In this document: positions 18,566-27,237 of the stretch, one piece after another
Layout of the letters: each line of letters opens with the position of its first letter
Position numbering within the stretch: the first letter of the stretch is position 1
Assembly (NCBI GenBank): GCA_900315175.1
Contig: OMYA01000004.1
Span: forward strand, 1 to 64,000
From: an uncultured Bacteroidales bacterium
GTDB taxonomy: Bacteria; Bacteroidota; Bacteroidia; Bacteroidales; F082
Length of the DNA: 64,000 bases
Direction: 5' to 3'
The notes under the pieces: generated by a model
Databases searched by the model: none
Seen by the model: only the letters and a program-made list of their open reading frames with translations
What the model was told of the DNA's origin: nothing
Position numbers and translations under genes: made by a program

Positions 18566-19198
18566 TCATAACGGATAGATATAACGTATTGTGATATAAC
18601 CTTTTACGCTTGATTCATTCATATAGTCGGTGAAAAGCAGCGCCGCCAGCATGCCGTCGTCCATGCGCAGGATATACACCTTCCCCGACATGGTGTAGAT
18701 AGGTGGCATGACGCTGGTATCAACCTTCAGCCATCGTGAGAGCACCTTGTTGACCTCCGAATCATGATAAACCAGCTGCCCGCTCATCATTCCCGACATG
18801 TCGACGATGACTTTGCTTAGTGTGTCTGTGGTGAAAACGCCGTTTTCGTAGTCGCCCGAGGCCTTCAATTCATCAAAAGTGGTGAAATCGGTCTGCCGAG
18901 CCGAGCCATCATGAGTCTTCACATCGTAACGATGAATGGCGAAGTGCCATTTTTGTGGTTCAGCGTCGCCATGAACCATATTGGCAGTATCAGCAGTCTT
19001 ATCTTCCAGGTTGATGTACGTCCACTTCTCATAGTCGCGCGCGTCGATGAAGATGGTCCCGCTATGGTCATCCTCATTGATTTCCTTAAATCCGAAAGGC
19101 ATGGCATCGGGCTCCACCACGTCGTAAAGCCCGCTGAAAATTCCGTTGCACGACGACATGCCAAGTGCCAAAGCTATTATGCCGAAGATTCTCTTCAT
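18566..19198 (-). CDS. hmuY: HmuY-family heme-binding lipoprotein
   Basis: The 210-residue protein carries a lipobox (GMSSC, cysteine about 17). Its beta-rich core has features of HmuY, the hemophore-like protein of Porphyromonas: DYEKWTYINLEDKT near the start, WHFAIHRYDVKTHDG in the middle and a C-terminal GYITIRYIYPL strand. HmuY takes heme at the cell surface and passes it to the HmuR receptor. The TonB receptor gene lies directly downstream. Axial heme ligands cannot be assigned by eye; HmuY homologues use His or Met residues and several are present. The functional assignment rests on family resemblance plus gene order. Confidence 0.8.
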   Translation of the reverse strand: MKRIFGIIALALGMSSCNGIFSGLYDVVEPDAMPFGFKEINEDDHSGTIFIDARDYEKWTYINLEDKTADTANMVHGDAEPQKWHFAIHRYDVKTHDGSARQTDFTTFDELKASGDYENGVFTTDTLSKVIVDMSGMMSGQLVYHDSEVNKVLSRWLKVDTSVMPPIYTMSGKVYILRMDDGMLAALLFTDYMNESSVKGYITIRYIYPL

Positions 19199-19200
19199 TA

Positions 19201-19680
19201 TTATTCAACAGGAGCATTACCTTTATGAAACGTCACCCTGGTACCTCCCATCACAGCCGGGATATTAAAAGTGGCAACATCCGAGTCGGTGCCATAGATT
19301 GTAGCCGAAAGGTTACAGTCATACTCGCTCACCTGCGGTCCCATGCTCATGGCACATTTCCCGCTACCGCTGATGGTGTATGGTGCCGACGAACCCGACA
19401 CTGCAGCACCTGTAATTTCAATGGTGCCCCATGAGTTCGACTCCAACTTGACGTCAACAACATTAACATCTTTTCTTGTGATGGTAAGAGTTTCTTGTTC
19501 GGTCAGATAATCCGAGAAATAGTCGCTATCAGCCAAAGTGTAGCCTTCGAAAGTACCTGCCACATTTTCGGTAACATCAACAATTGCTGGGGTTTCATTC
19601 TTGCTATTTTCTTTGTTGCAACCCACCAATCCAATAATCAAAACGGTAAAAACCGCGATAATAACACACGTCTTTTTCAT
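19201..19680 (-). CDS. Calycin-like beta-barrel lipoprotein of the heme operon
   Basis: The 159-residue product starts at MKKTCVIIAVF and has a lipobox LVGC. A single beta-rich domain follows (NVAGTFEGYTLAD through GTRVTFHK) that resembles the calycin-like domain found beside HmuY-type proteins in Bacteroidota. I chose the ATG at 19680 over an upstream in-frame ATG at 19710, which would put charged residues before the signal peptide and overlap the promoter box. It is the first gene of the heme operon, ending two bases before hmuY starts. It could bind heme or a related small molecule at the cell surface. Confidence 0.7.
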   Translation of the reverse strand: MKKTCVIIAVFTVLIIGLVGCNKENSKNETPAIVDVTENVAGTFEGYTLADSDYFSDYLTEQETLTITRKDVNVVDVKLESNSWGTIEITGAAVSGSSAPYTISGSGKCAMSMGPQVSEYDCNLSATIYGTDSDVATFNIPAVMGGTRVTFHKGNAPVE

Positions 19681-19707
19681 AGAAAAACAAATTTTAAAAT
19701 TGAGTTG

Positions 19708-19715
19708 CAAAAATA
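19708..19715 (-). promoter_or_regulatory. -7 promoter box for the heme operon
   Basis: Minus-strand TATTTTTGCAA matches TAnnTTTG, 28 bases upstream of the first start codon. A palindrome and a direct repeat cover the region where a -33 element would lie. Confidence 0.55.
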
Positions 19716-19756
19716 GGTATTTAAAATAAACTGTTTATCCCTAAAAATAGGTATTT
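19709..19756. promoter_or_regulatory. Candidate operator between heme and polyene operons
   Basis: The 14-mer AAAAATAGGTATTT occurs twice in direct orientation (19709-19722 and 19743-19756). Between the copies lies a perfect palindrome, ATAAACTGTTTAT (19726-19738). The cluster overlaps the predicted heme-operon promoter and lies about 90 bp upstream of the divergent polyene promoter. It may bind an iron- or heme-responsive repressor, but no regulator gene is in the window. Confidence 0.45.
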
Positions 19757-19843
19757 TTTACAGGCCTTATCCCCACATTGCATTATATCTTAAAAAAAAC
19801 GCAAATCGTTAATTTATTTTGGCAAAACAAAATGATTTTTTCA

Positions 19844-19851
19844 TATCTTTG
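19844..19851 (+). promoter_or_regulatory. -7 promoter box for the polyene operon
   Basis: TATCTTTGCA matches the consensus perfectly, with TTTG at 19818-19821 as a -33 candidate. It lies 35 bases before the ammonia-lyase start codon and is the only promoter box I see in front of the first 19 kb of the cluster. Confidence 0.65.
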
Positions 19852-19886
19852 CAAGTTGAAGAATATTGCATGTTAGGATTGTTTTT

Positions 19887-21425
19887 ATGATAACATTCAA
19901 AGATAGGATAACTCTTGACGAAGTAGAAAAAGTCCTGTATTCAGGTGAAAATATCAGTGTTTCCGATGATTGGATGGCTCGTGTTGACGACTGCTACCAT
20001 TTCTTGGAGAGATTTGCCGCTGAGAAGGTGATTTACGGCATCAACACTGGCTTCGGTCCGATGGCCCAATGGCGTGTCGACGACCGTTATCTCACTGATT
20101 TACAATACAATATCATCCGCAGTCACGCCACTGGCGCCGGTGAGCCGCTCGACGATGTCTACGTGAAGTCAGCGATGATAGCTCGTTTGGGCACCGTGCT
20201 GCAATGCCGTTCAGGCGTTCACACCGATGTGGCAAACCTGTTGATATCGTTCATCAACGAGGGCATTTACCCTTTCATCCCGATGCACGGCAGCGTGGGA
20301 GCAAGCGGTGATTTGGTTCAGCTGGCGCATATCGCGCTCTGTCTCATCGGCGAGGGCGAGGTGCATTACAAAGGAGAATGGCGTAAGTCGGCCGACGTGA
20401 TGAGACAACTCGGGCTCACCCCTCTGACGATGCACATCCGCGAGGGCTTGAGCATCACCAACGGCACTTCGGTGATGACCGGCATCAGCGTGGTGAACCA
20501 GCTACACGCCGAGAACCTCCTCGACTGGGCCACTTTGGCAGCAGTCTGGATGAATGAGGTCGCCGCTTCGTTTGACGACTACATGTCGGAAGGCGAGAAC
20601 AGCTGCCGTCGTCATGAGGGACAGCAGGTGATGGCACGCAGGATGCGCGAACTCTCAGAAGGCTCGCAGTGCCTGAAGAAACGCGCACATGAGCTGTACG
20701 ACTACGGTCATAAAGACGTGAAAGTGTTTGAGCATAAGGTGCAGGCATATTACTCATTACGTTGCACCCCGCAGATCCTCGGTCCTATCTACGACACCTT
20801 GCTGAATGCACGCAATATCATCGAAGACGAACTGAATTCGGCATGCGACAACCCTATCGTCGACCCGGAATCACAATACGTTTATCATGGCGGAAACTTC
20901 CATGGCGACTATATCTCGCTTGAGGAAGACAAGGTCAAGATCGCGCTCGTACGCCTCTGCATGACGGCGGAACGACAGCTCAACTACCTGTTCCACGACC
21001 GCATCAACGGCATCTTGCCGCCGTTCCTCAACCTCGGGACGCTCGGCCTGAACTACGGGATGCAGGCATGCCAGTTCACCGCCACCTCGACGACAGCTGA
21101 GTGTCAGACACTCGCGATGCCGAACTACGTGCACAGCATCCCTAACAACAACGACAACCAGGACATCGTGAGCATGGGCACCAACACCGCCTTGATTTGC
21201 AAACAGGTGGTCGAGAACTGCTTCCAGGTGATGGCGATACAGTACATCGCGTTGGCACAGGCGACAGACTGCCTGAAGATCGCAGACAAGCTCTCCCCTG
21301 CCTCACGTAAGGTTTACGATAAGATCCGCGAGATGGTGCCGCTCTTCATCGAGGACACTCCATTCTACAAAGACATCGCAAACGTTGAAAACTATTTGAA
21401 AACAAACAAATTGAATCTGAACTAA
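19887..21425 (+). CDS. Aromatic amino acid ammonia-lyase, tyrosine ammonia-lyase-like
   Basis: This 512-residue MIO-type lyase removes ammonia from an aromatic amino acid. The Ala-Ser-Gly triad that cyclises to the MIO cofactor is in GSVGASGDLVQLAH (about 142-155), with YGINTGFGPMAQ near 52 and SIPNNNDNQDIVS near 423. The substrate-selectivity stretch NIIRSHATGAG closely resembles the RSHSSGTG of the characterised Flavobacterium johnsoniae tyrosine ammonia-lyase from the flexirubin locus. p-Coumarate as product is therefore likelier than urocanate. No histidine-degradation genes are nearby. I start at the ATG at 19887 rather than a TTG at 19866. It is the first gene of the cluster and overlaps the ketoreductase start by one base. 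Confidence 0.88.
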   Translation: MITFKDRITLDEVEKVLYSGENISVSDDWMARVDDCYHFLERFAAEKVIYGINTGFGPMAQWRVDDRYLTDLQYNIIRSHATGAGEPLDDVYVKSAMIARLGTVLQCRSGVHTDVANLLISFINEGIYPFIPMHGSVGASGDLVQLAHIALCLIGEGEVHYKGEWRKSADVMRQLGLTPLTMHIREGLSITNGTSVMTGISVVNQLHAENLLDWATLAAVWMNEVAASFDDYMSEGENSCRRHEGQQVMARRMRELSEGSQCLKKRAHELYDYGHKDVKVFEHKVQAYYSLRCTPQILGPIYDTLLNARNIIEDELNSACDNPIVDPESQYVYHGGNFHGDYISLEEDKVKIALVRLCMTAERQLNYLFHDRINGILPPFLNLGTLGLNYGMQACQFTATSTTAECQTLAMPNYVHSIPNNNDNQDIVSMGTNTALICKQVVENCFQVMAIQYIALAQATDCLKIADKLSPASRKVYDKIREMVPLFIEDTPFYKDIANVENYLKTNKLNLN

Positions 21426-22153
21426 TGAAATACGCTCTCATCACCGGTGCCTCGCGCGGCTTGGGCAAGGCGGTAGCCTTGCGGCTCGCCAAAGACGGCT
21501 TTGCGGTGATTATCAATTATCAGTCGAACAAAGAGGCTGCGGAAGACACCCTCAGACAGGTGCAGGAACTCGGCGGCTTTGGCGAGCTCATGCCTTTCGA
21601 CGTGTCGGATCCTAAAGCCATTGAGGCGGCTCTCGAGGCATGGCAAGCCGCGCATCCGGATGATTATATCTCCGTCTTGGTCAACAACGCCGGAATCAGA
21701 AAGGACAACCTAATGATTTTCATGCAGGATGAGGAATGGAACAAAGTCCTAGACACCACCCTGAACGGTTTCTTTTACATAACCCGCCGTCTGCTGAAAG
21801 ACATGATGATGCACCGCAACGGACGCGTCATCAACATGGCGTCATTGTCAGGAATCAAAGGGCTTCCGGGACAAGCCAACTACTCGGCGGCTAAGGCAGC
21901 ACTCATTGGAGCTACGAAAGCATTGGCACAGGAAGTGGCAGCACGCAAAGTCACCGTCAACGCCATCGCTCCTGGTTTCATCGCAACAGATATGACCAAG
22001 GAACTCAACGAGGACGAGCTGAAGAAGCTTATCCCTATGGGACGTTTCGGAAAACCTGAAGAAGTGGCGAGTCTGGTGTCATTTTTAGCTTCCGACGAGG
22101 CAGCGTATATCACAGGTCAGGCAATCTCCATCAACGGAGGATTATACACTTAA
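21425..22153 (+). CDS. 3-oxoacyl-ACP reductase (FabG-like short-chain dehydrogenase)
   Basis: The 242-residue SDR enzyme has the cofactor motif TGASRGLGKAVALRLA (about 7-22), NNAGIRKDN (about 88-96) and the catalytic Ser and YxxxK in NMASLSGIKGLPGQANYSAAK. The C-terminus IFxxGGxYT-like (QAISINGGLYT) is typical of FabG. It should reduce the 3-keto group after each condensation, using NADPH. It is the only ketoreductase in the cluster, so it must act in every extension cycle. It is translationally coupled to the lyase (TAATG). Confidence 0.92.
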   Translation: MKYALITGASRGLGKAVALRLAKDGFAVIINYQSNKEAAEDTLRQVQELGGFGELMPFDVSDPKAIEAALEAWQAAHPDDYISVLVNNAGIRKDNLMIFMQDEEWNKVLDTTLNGFFYITRRLLKDMMMHRNGRVINMASLSGIKGLPGQANYSAAKAALIGATKALAQEVAARKVTVNAIAPGFIATDMTKELNEDELKKLIPMGRFGKPEEVASLVSFLASDEAAYITGQAISINGGLYT

Positions 22154-22174
22154 TTTATTAAAGATAAATTAATT

Positions 22175-23401
22175 ATGGCAAGAAGAGTAGTCATCACCGG
22201 CATGGGCATCTGGTCATGTCTGGGAAAAAATAAGGAAGAAGTCTGCATGGCGCTACGCGAAGGCAAGTCAGGCATCGGCGTCGACCCGCAGCGTATAGAA
22301 TACGGCTATCGCTCACCTCTCACAGGCATCGTGGAGAAACCACAGCTGAAAGGCAAGCTCGACCGCAAGCTCCGCATGTACCTCGCCGAGGAAGGCGAAT
22401 ATGCTTATATGGCAACATTGGAGGCTTTCGAACAGGCAAAAATCACCGAAGAATACCTTTTGAACAATGAAATCGGTGTGCTTTTCGGCAACGACTCATC
22501 GGCAAAAGCCGTCATCGAGTCGCATGAGATCGCATTGGAGAAGAAAGACACCACTTTGATCGGCTCGTCAGCGATTTTCCAGTCGATGAACTCCACCGTG
22601 ACGATGAACCTCTCGACAATCTTCCACCTCAAAGGCATCAACATGACTATCAGCGCTGCCTGTGCGAGTGGCTCACACTCAATAGGTTTAGGCGCCTTGT
22701 TAATCAAAAACGGCTTACAGGACATGGTGCTTTGCGGCGGTGCTCAGGAGACCAACTACCTCTCGATGGGCAGCTTCGACGGCATCAGCGCGTTCTCCAC
22801 GAGAGTCGATGAGCCTCAGAAGGCCTCTCGTCCATTCGACAAAGACCGTGACGGCCTCGTGCCAAGCGGCGGTGCAGCGGCATTGGTGCTTGAAGACTAC
22901 GACCACGCAGTGGCTCGCGGTGCCACAATCCTTGCTGAAGTATGCGGATACGGATTCTCATCAAACGGCGAGAGCCATATCTCACAACCCAGCGAAGACG
23001 GCTGTTACCGCGCCATGACACGCGCCATGAAAGAAGCAGGCGTCGAAGCTAAAGACATCGACTACGTCAACGCTCACGCCACCTCGACACCACAAGGCGA
23101 CATGTTCGAGGCTATGGCATTAAAACGACTCTTCGGTGCCACAAAAACCCCGATTTCATCAACAAAATCAATGACCGGTCACGAATGCTGGATGGCCGGC
23201 GCAAGTGAGATCGTCTACTCCATCCTCATGATGAAAGGCAAATTCATAGCCCCAAACATCAACTTTGAGAATCCTGACGAATATTCAGATGGTTTGAACA
23301 TCATAAGCAAGACGACAGAAAAAGAATTAGAGACTATCCTTTCCAACTCATTCGGTTTCGGTGGAACGAATAGCGCATTGATAATCAAGAAAATACATTA
23401 A
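22175..23401 (+). CDS. Beta-ketoacyl-ACP synthase, FabF-like
   Basis: The 408-residue thiolase-fold condensing enzyme has an intact Cys-His-His triad: Cys in SAACASGSHSIG (about 165), His in NAHATSTPQGD (about 303) and His in MTGHECWMAGASE (about 339). The glycine-rich end SFGFGGTNSALIIKK is also present. It should extend an acyl chain on ACP with malonyl-ACP. The sequence GHECWMAGASE differs from the usual GHTMGAAG, which suggests a specialised polyene-type member rather than the housekeeping FabF. It sits 21 bases after the ketoreductase. Confidence 0.92.
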   Translation: MARRVVITGMGIWSCLGKNKEEVCMALREGKSGIGVDPQRIEYGYRSPLTGIVEKPQLKGKLDRKLRMYLAEEGEYAYMATLEAFEQAKITEEYLLNNEIGVLFGNDSSAKAVIESHEIALEKKDTTLIGSSAIFQSMNSTVTMNLSTIFHLKGINMTISAACASGSHSIGLGALLIKNGLQDMVLCGGAQETNYLSMGSFDGISAFSTRVDEPQKASRPFDKDRDGLVPSGGAAALVLEDYDHAVARGATILAEVCGYGFSSNGESHISQPSEDGCYRAMTRAMKEAGVEAKDIDYVNAHATSTPQGDMFEAMALKRLFGATKTPISSTKSMTGHECWMAGASEIVYSILMMKGKFIAPNINFENPDEYSDGLNIISKTTEKELETILSNSFGFGGTNSALIIKKIH

Positions 23402-23403
23402 AA

Positions 23404-24507
23404 ATGAAATTGTTTCCAGGCCTCGAGAAGGCATACACGAAAGAGCACAAACGCGCTGGTGAAGCCCAGGAGATGGCGTATTTCATCGCTTTCGGACCTA
23501 TAATTTTTCAGGTTGGACGACTGATGATAAAATTCGGCATCCTCGACATGCTCCGCGACAGCGAAAATGGCATGACAATGGCTGAGATAGCAGCAAAGAC
23601 TGGTCTTTCCGACTACGCAGTAAAAGTCTTGATGGAAGGCTCACTTTGCATCGGTTTAGTGATTTTGGACAAAGACACCGACCGTTTCACCATGTCGAAG
23701 ACTGGTTTCTTCCTCCTCACCGACCCCGCCATCCGCGTGAACATCGACTTCAACCACGACGTCAACTACGAGGGCTGGTTTAAGCTTGAAGAGGCTCTGA
23801 AAGAAGGAAAACCTGCAGGTTTGGAGCATTTCGGCGACTGGCCGACAATTTATGAAGGCTTGTCACAGCTGCCTGAACAAGTGCAGAAGAGCTGGTTCGG
23901 ATTCGACCATTTTTACTCGGACCACTCGTTCGACCAAGCTTTGCAGATTGTGTTCAGCAATAAGCCGAAGACCTTGCTCGATGTGGGCGGAAACACAGGC
24001 CGTTGGGCACTTCGCTGCGTCGATTTCGACGATAATGTAAACGTCACCATCATGGATCTGCCGCAACAGCTCGAGATGATGAAGAATTTCACCAAAGACA
24101 AGAAAGGCTTCGAACGCATCGACGGGTACGGAATCAACCTGTTGGACAACGCTCAGCAGTTCCCGACAAACAAACATTACGACATCATCTGGATGAGCCA
24201 GTTCCTCGATTGCTTTGGCGAAGACGAAATCCTGAGCATCGTTTCAAGAGCCGCAAAAATCATGGACAAAGACAGCCGTCTGTGCATCATGGAGACGTTC
24301 TGGGACCGCCAAAACTACCCTGCCGCCTCATTCGCATTGACAATGACATCGTTGTATTTCACAGCTTTAGCCAATGGAAACAGCAAAATGTACCATTCAG
24401 ATGACATGGAACGACTGGTGAAGAAAGCCGGTTTGGAAGTTGAGACGATACACGACGGTTTGGGACACGGGCACAGCATTATGGTATGCAGGAGAGTTAA
24501 GAGTTAA
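23404..24507 (+). CDS. SAM-dependent methyltransferase (O-methyltransferase-like)
   Basis: The 367-residue protein has an N-terminal winged-helix dimerisation part (MTMAEIAAKTGLSDYAVKVLME) and a class I SAM-binding domain with motif LLDVGGNTGRWALR near 197 and an acidic MDLPQQLE after strand 2. This layout resembles plant-type small-molecule O-methyltransferases, but C-methylation of the aryl ring is equally possible. Aryl head-group methylation is known from aryl polyenes and flexirubins. The last codons (VKS and the stop) are formed by a heptanucleotide repeat that continues into the intergenic gap. Confidence 0.82.
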   Translation: MKLFPGLEKAYTKEHKRAGEAQEMAYFIAFGPIIFQVGRLMIKFGILDMLRDSENGMTMAEIAAKTGLSDYAVKVLMEGSLCIGLVILDKDTDRFTMSKTGFFLLTDPAIRVNIDFNHDVNYEGWFKLEEALKEGKPAGLEHFGDWPTIYEGLSQLPEQVQKSWFGFDHFYSDHSFDQALQIVFSNKPKTLLDVGGNTGRWALRCVDFDDNVNVTIMDLPQQLEMMKNFTKDKKGFERIDGYGINLLDNAQQFPTNKHYDIIWMSQFLDCFGEDEILSIVSRAAKIMDKDSRLCIMETFWDRQNYPAASFALTMTSLYFTALANGNSKMYHSDDMERLVKKAGLEVETIHDGLGHGHSIMVCRRVKS

Positions 24508-24534
24508 GAGTTAAGAGTAGAAAGTTAAAAGTTT
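24494..24534. repeat. GAGTTAA heptamer tandem repeat
   Basis: Three perfect GAGTTAA units (24494-24514) are followed by degenerate units (GAGTAGA, AAGTTAA). They cover the end of the methyltransferase gene, supply its stop codon and fill the gap before the acyl carrier protein gene. Replication slippage is the probable origin. Confidence 0.8.
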
Positions 24535-24542
24535 AAAATTAT

Positions 24543-24785
24543 ATGAATAGGGAAGAAATTGAAGCAAAGGTCAAAGAGTTCATGATTGAAGATCTTGAAC
24601 TTGACGAGGAAAAAATCAAGCCAGAGGCACGTCTGAAGGAAGACATCGGCATCGACAGCCTCGATTTCGTTGACATCGTGGTCATCGTCGAGCGTAAATT
24701 CGGTTTTAAGATCAAGACCGAAGAGATGGCTAACGTCAAGACATTCAAGGATTTCTGCGACTATATTGAGAGGAAGACGGCCTAA
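24543..24785 (+). CDS. Acyl carrier protein 1
   Basis: This acidic 80-residue carrier protein has the phosphopantetheine attachment serine in IGIDSLDFVDIVV (about residue 39). It probably carries the growing chain or the starter unit. Two carrier proteins in the cluster (the other at 27839) suggest that starter loading and elongation, or elongation and transfer, use separate carriers, as in known aryl-polyene loci. The gene ends three bases before the LpxL-like acyltransferase gene starts. Confidence 0.93.
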   Translation: MNREEIEAKVKEFMIEDLELDEEKIKPEARLKEDIGIDSLDFVDIVVIVERKFGFKIKTEEMANVKTFKDFCDYIERKTA

Positions 24786-24788
24786 GCG

Positions 24789-25682
24789 ATGGCTAACGCT
24801 CTGCAACATAACGAATGGTCGGGCAAGACTGACGGACAGCCTTGGATGCAGCGTTCGCTCATCGTCATGTTCCGTGTGCTGCCATTGTGGCTGCCCTACG
24901 GTGTGATGGCACTGGTGGTGCCTTTCTACATGATTTTCAATAGGAAAGGCTACAAGTCGATGTATCAGTTTTTCAGAAAACGCTTCGGCTACGATCCTTG
25001 GAAGTCGTTTTGGAAGGTCTACGCCAACCATTTCCGTTTCGGCCAAGTCATTTTGGACCGTTTCTGTGTGTATGCAGGCAAAAAATATCGCTTCATCACT
25101 GAGGGTCAGGAACTTATGGATGAATTAGAGACACATCCTGAGGGTTTTGTCAACCTGAGCAGTCACGTTGGAAACTATGAGATCGCAGGTTATTCATTAA
25201 AACCTAAATCAAAGAGATTCAACGCTTTAGTGTATGCCGGCGAGACTGCCACCGTGATGGAAAACCGGCAAAGGATGCTTTCTCAGAACAACATGAGCAT
25301 GATTCCGGTGAAAGAAGACATGTCGCATTTGTTCACGTTGAATACCGCCATCGACAACGGTGAGATTGTAAGCATGCCCGCCGACCGCATATATGGCTCG
25401 CAAAAAGCCGCCGAATGTATGTTTTTCGGTGAGAAAGCACGATTCCCATTAGGAGCATTCGCCCTGGCGGCACAAAAAAACGTTGCCATGCTGGCAGTCT
25501 TCGTAATGAAGGAGAGTTATAAGACATATCATGCCTATGTCCGTGTAATTCAATGCGATAGAGATGCTAAGATACGTGAGCAGATGAGTCAGCTGGCACA
25601 AAATTTCGCCTCAAATCTCGAGGAAATCGTGAAGAGATACCCGACACAATGGTTCAACTATTTTGATTTTTGGAAACAATGA
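24789..25682 (+). CDS. LpxL/HtrB-like lipid acyltransferase
   Basis: The 297-residue protein has one N-terminal membrane helix (LPLWLPYGVMALVVPFYMIF) and resembles the lipid A late acyltransferase family: FVNLSSHVGNYEIAGY carries the catalytic H(x4)E near 117, and SMPADRIYGSQKA follows. In polyene clusters such enzymes are thought to move an acyl or polyene chain from ACP to a lipid acceptor at the inner membrane. The close neighbours (ACP three bases upstream, dehydratase overlapping by four bases) support use of an ACP-bound substrate. Confidence 0.85.
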   Translation: MANALQHNEWSGKTDGQPWMQRSLIVMFRVLPLWLPYGVMALVVPFYMIFNRKGYKSMYQFFRKRFGYDPWKSFWKVYANHFRFGQVILDRFCVYAGKKYRFITEGQELMDELETHPEGFVNLSSHVGNYEIAGYSLKPKSKRFNALVYAGETATVMENRQRMLSQNNMSMIPVKEDMSHLFTLNTAIDNGEIVSMPADRIYGSQKAAECMFFGEKARFPLGAFALAAQKNVAMLAVFVMKESYKTYHAYVRVIQCDRDAKIREQMSQLAQNFASNLEEIVKRYPTQWFNYFDFWKQ

Positions 25683-26116
25683 GAAAAATCGAGGATATAA
25701 CGCTTAACGAACTGCTGCCACAGAGACCGCCCTTCGTGATGATTGACAGGCTGGTGTCGTGCGACGAAGTGTTTGCCGTGACCGAGCTTCTGGTCAAGGA
25801 AGACAACTTATTCGTTGACGATGAACGACTTACATCATCAGGATTGGTTGAAAACATCGCCCAGTCATGCGCGGCAAGAATAGGTTATATCAATTTGAAC
25901 AAAGGCGGAACGGTAAAAATCGGCGTCATCGGGGCAATCAGCAACCTCAACATCACAAGGACACCTAAGGTAGGCGAAAAACTGGTGACCACGATAGAAT
26001 TGATTAGCGAAGTCATGCAGATGACACTGGTTGAGGCAGTGGTGAGAATCGGCGACGAAGAGATAGTTCGCGCCAGCATGAAGATAGCGTTAACAGACAA
26101 AGAATCAAAGGATTAG
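25679..26116 (+). CDS. Hotdog-fold 3-hydroxyacyl-ACP dehydratase, first
   Basis: The 145-residue protein starts with LLPQRPPFVMIDRLVSCDE, which is typical of the FabZ-like dehydratases of aryl-polyene loci. SGLVENIAQSCAARIG follows, where the central helix of the hotdog lies. The usual HFPxxPxxPG loop is replaced by VDDERLTSSGLVEN, so the catalytic histidine is not where FabZ has it. The ATG at 25679 overlaps the preceding stop codon by four bases. An in-frame TTG upstream lies within the previous gene. It should dehydrate 3-hydroxyacyl-ACP to keep the double bonds, or it may be a partner of the second dehydratase at 31249. Confidence 0.8.
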   Translation: MRKIEDITLNELLPQRPPFVMIDRLVSCDEVFAVTELLVKEDNLFVDDERLTSSGLVENIAQSCAARIGYINLNKGGTVKIGVIGAISNLNITRTPKVGEKLVTTIELISEVMQMTLVEAVVRIGDEEIVRASMKIALTDKESKD

Positions 26117-26118
26117 CA

Positions 26119-27237
26119 ATGATAGTTTGTGTTGCACATAACATCATCTCGCCATTAAGCAGCACTTCTGCGGAAAATTACGCCGCAGTGAAAGCAGGCA
26201 TGTCGGCACTAAAAAAATACGACGGACTATGGGGCCTGCCAGAACCTTTCGTGGCATCATTGCTAGACAGAAATAAGTTCACAAACGAAAAATACACCCT
26301 CGACGAGCAAGTCGTAATTATTTCAATATCAAAGGCTTTAGAACAAACAAACATTAATGTTCAATCGTCGAAAGTGCTTTTCATCATCTCTACAACTAAA
26401 GGCAATGTGTTCTTGCTCGACAAGCGTGAGACCGGATTTCCGCAAGAACGTGTGAGACTCGGAATGATGGCGCGTCAAGTTACAAAGCATTTTGGCAATC
26501 CTAATGAGCCTATCGTTGTTTCAAATGCTTGTATTTCAGGCGTTTGCGCACAGATTGAGGCTATGAGATATTTGGAAAGCGGCGAATATGATTACGTCAT
26601 CGTTTGCGGTGTCGACATACAGTCGGCATTCATCGTGTCGGGTTTTCAATCGTTTAAGGCATTGTCACCCGACGAATGCAAGCCTTTTGATGCCAACAGG
26701 CAAGGTTTGAATTTAGGCGATGCAGCCGCGACAATTATTTATACTAAGAAAGACAAAGTCAATGATAATGAATGGGTTGCATGTCGTGGAGCGATACGCA
26801 ACGATGCGAACCACATATCAGGGCCGTCACGAACGGGTGAAGGCAGTTTCAGGGCGTTGAGAATCGCTTTAGGCGACCTCGAACCAGAAAAAATCGCGTT
26901 CATCAATGCACATGGAACAGCTACATTATACAACGACGAAATGGAGTCGATAGCTATCGAAAGAGCAGGATTGGCTGGCGTTCCCGTAAATTCATTGAAA
27001 GGATATTACGGTCACACGATGGGCGCTGCGGGCGTGCTTGAGACAATCATCTCGATGCAGGCTGTCGATGACCACAATATATTGGGGAGTAGAGGATTCG
27101 AGACATTAGGCGTGACTCATCCAATTGATGTCTCAAATCAAAACAGAACGACCGAAAAACGTGCTTTCATCAAGCTTTTGTCGGGATTCGGAGGCTGCAA
27201 CGCTGCATTGCTCATGGCGAAAGGAGGTCTGCTATGA
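26119..27237 (+). CDS. Beta-ketoacyl synthase, second condensing enzyme
   Basis: The 372-residue ketosynthase has a complete triad: Cys in SNACISGVCAQ (about 139), His in NAHGTATLYND (about 274) and His in YYGHTMGAAG (about 300). It is shorter than FabF because the N-terminal part is compact. It resembles the ApeR-type starter or priming ketosynthases of polyene clusters rather than a chain-length factor, since the cysteine is retained. Its last four bases overlap the next gene, which encodes a truncated ketosynthase-like protein. The two may form a heterodimer (inference). Confidence 0.85.
   Translation: MIVCVAHNIISPLSSTSAENYAAVKAGMSALKKYDGLWGLPEPFVASLLDRNKFTNEKYTLDEQVVIISISKALEQTNINVQSSKVLFIISTTKGNVFLLDKRETGFPQERVRLGMMARQVTKHFGNPNEPIVVSNACISGVCAQIEAMRYLESGEYDYVIVCGVDIQSAFIVSGFQSFKALSPDECKPFDANRQGLNLGDAAATIIYTKKDKVNDNEWVACRGAIRNDANHISGPSRTGEGSFRALRIALGDLEPEKIAFINAHGTATLYNDEMESIAIERAGLAGVPVNSLKGYYGHTMGAAGVLETIISMQAVDDHNILGSRGFETLGVTHPIDVSNQNRTTEKRAFIKLLSGFGGCNAALLMAKGGLL

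Noticed and set aside
19887..21425. Histidine ammonia-lyase of a histidine-degradation operon
   Set aside because: No hutU, hutI or related genes are near, and the selectivity region and context match the flexirubin-type tyrosine ammonia-lyase.
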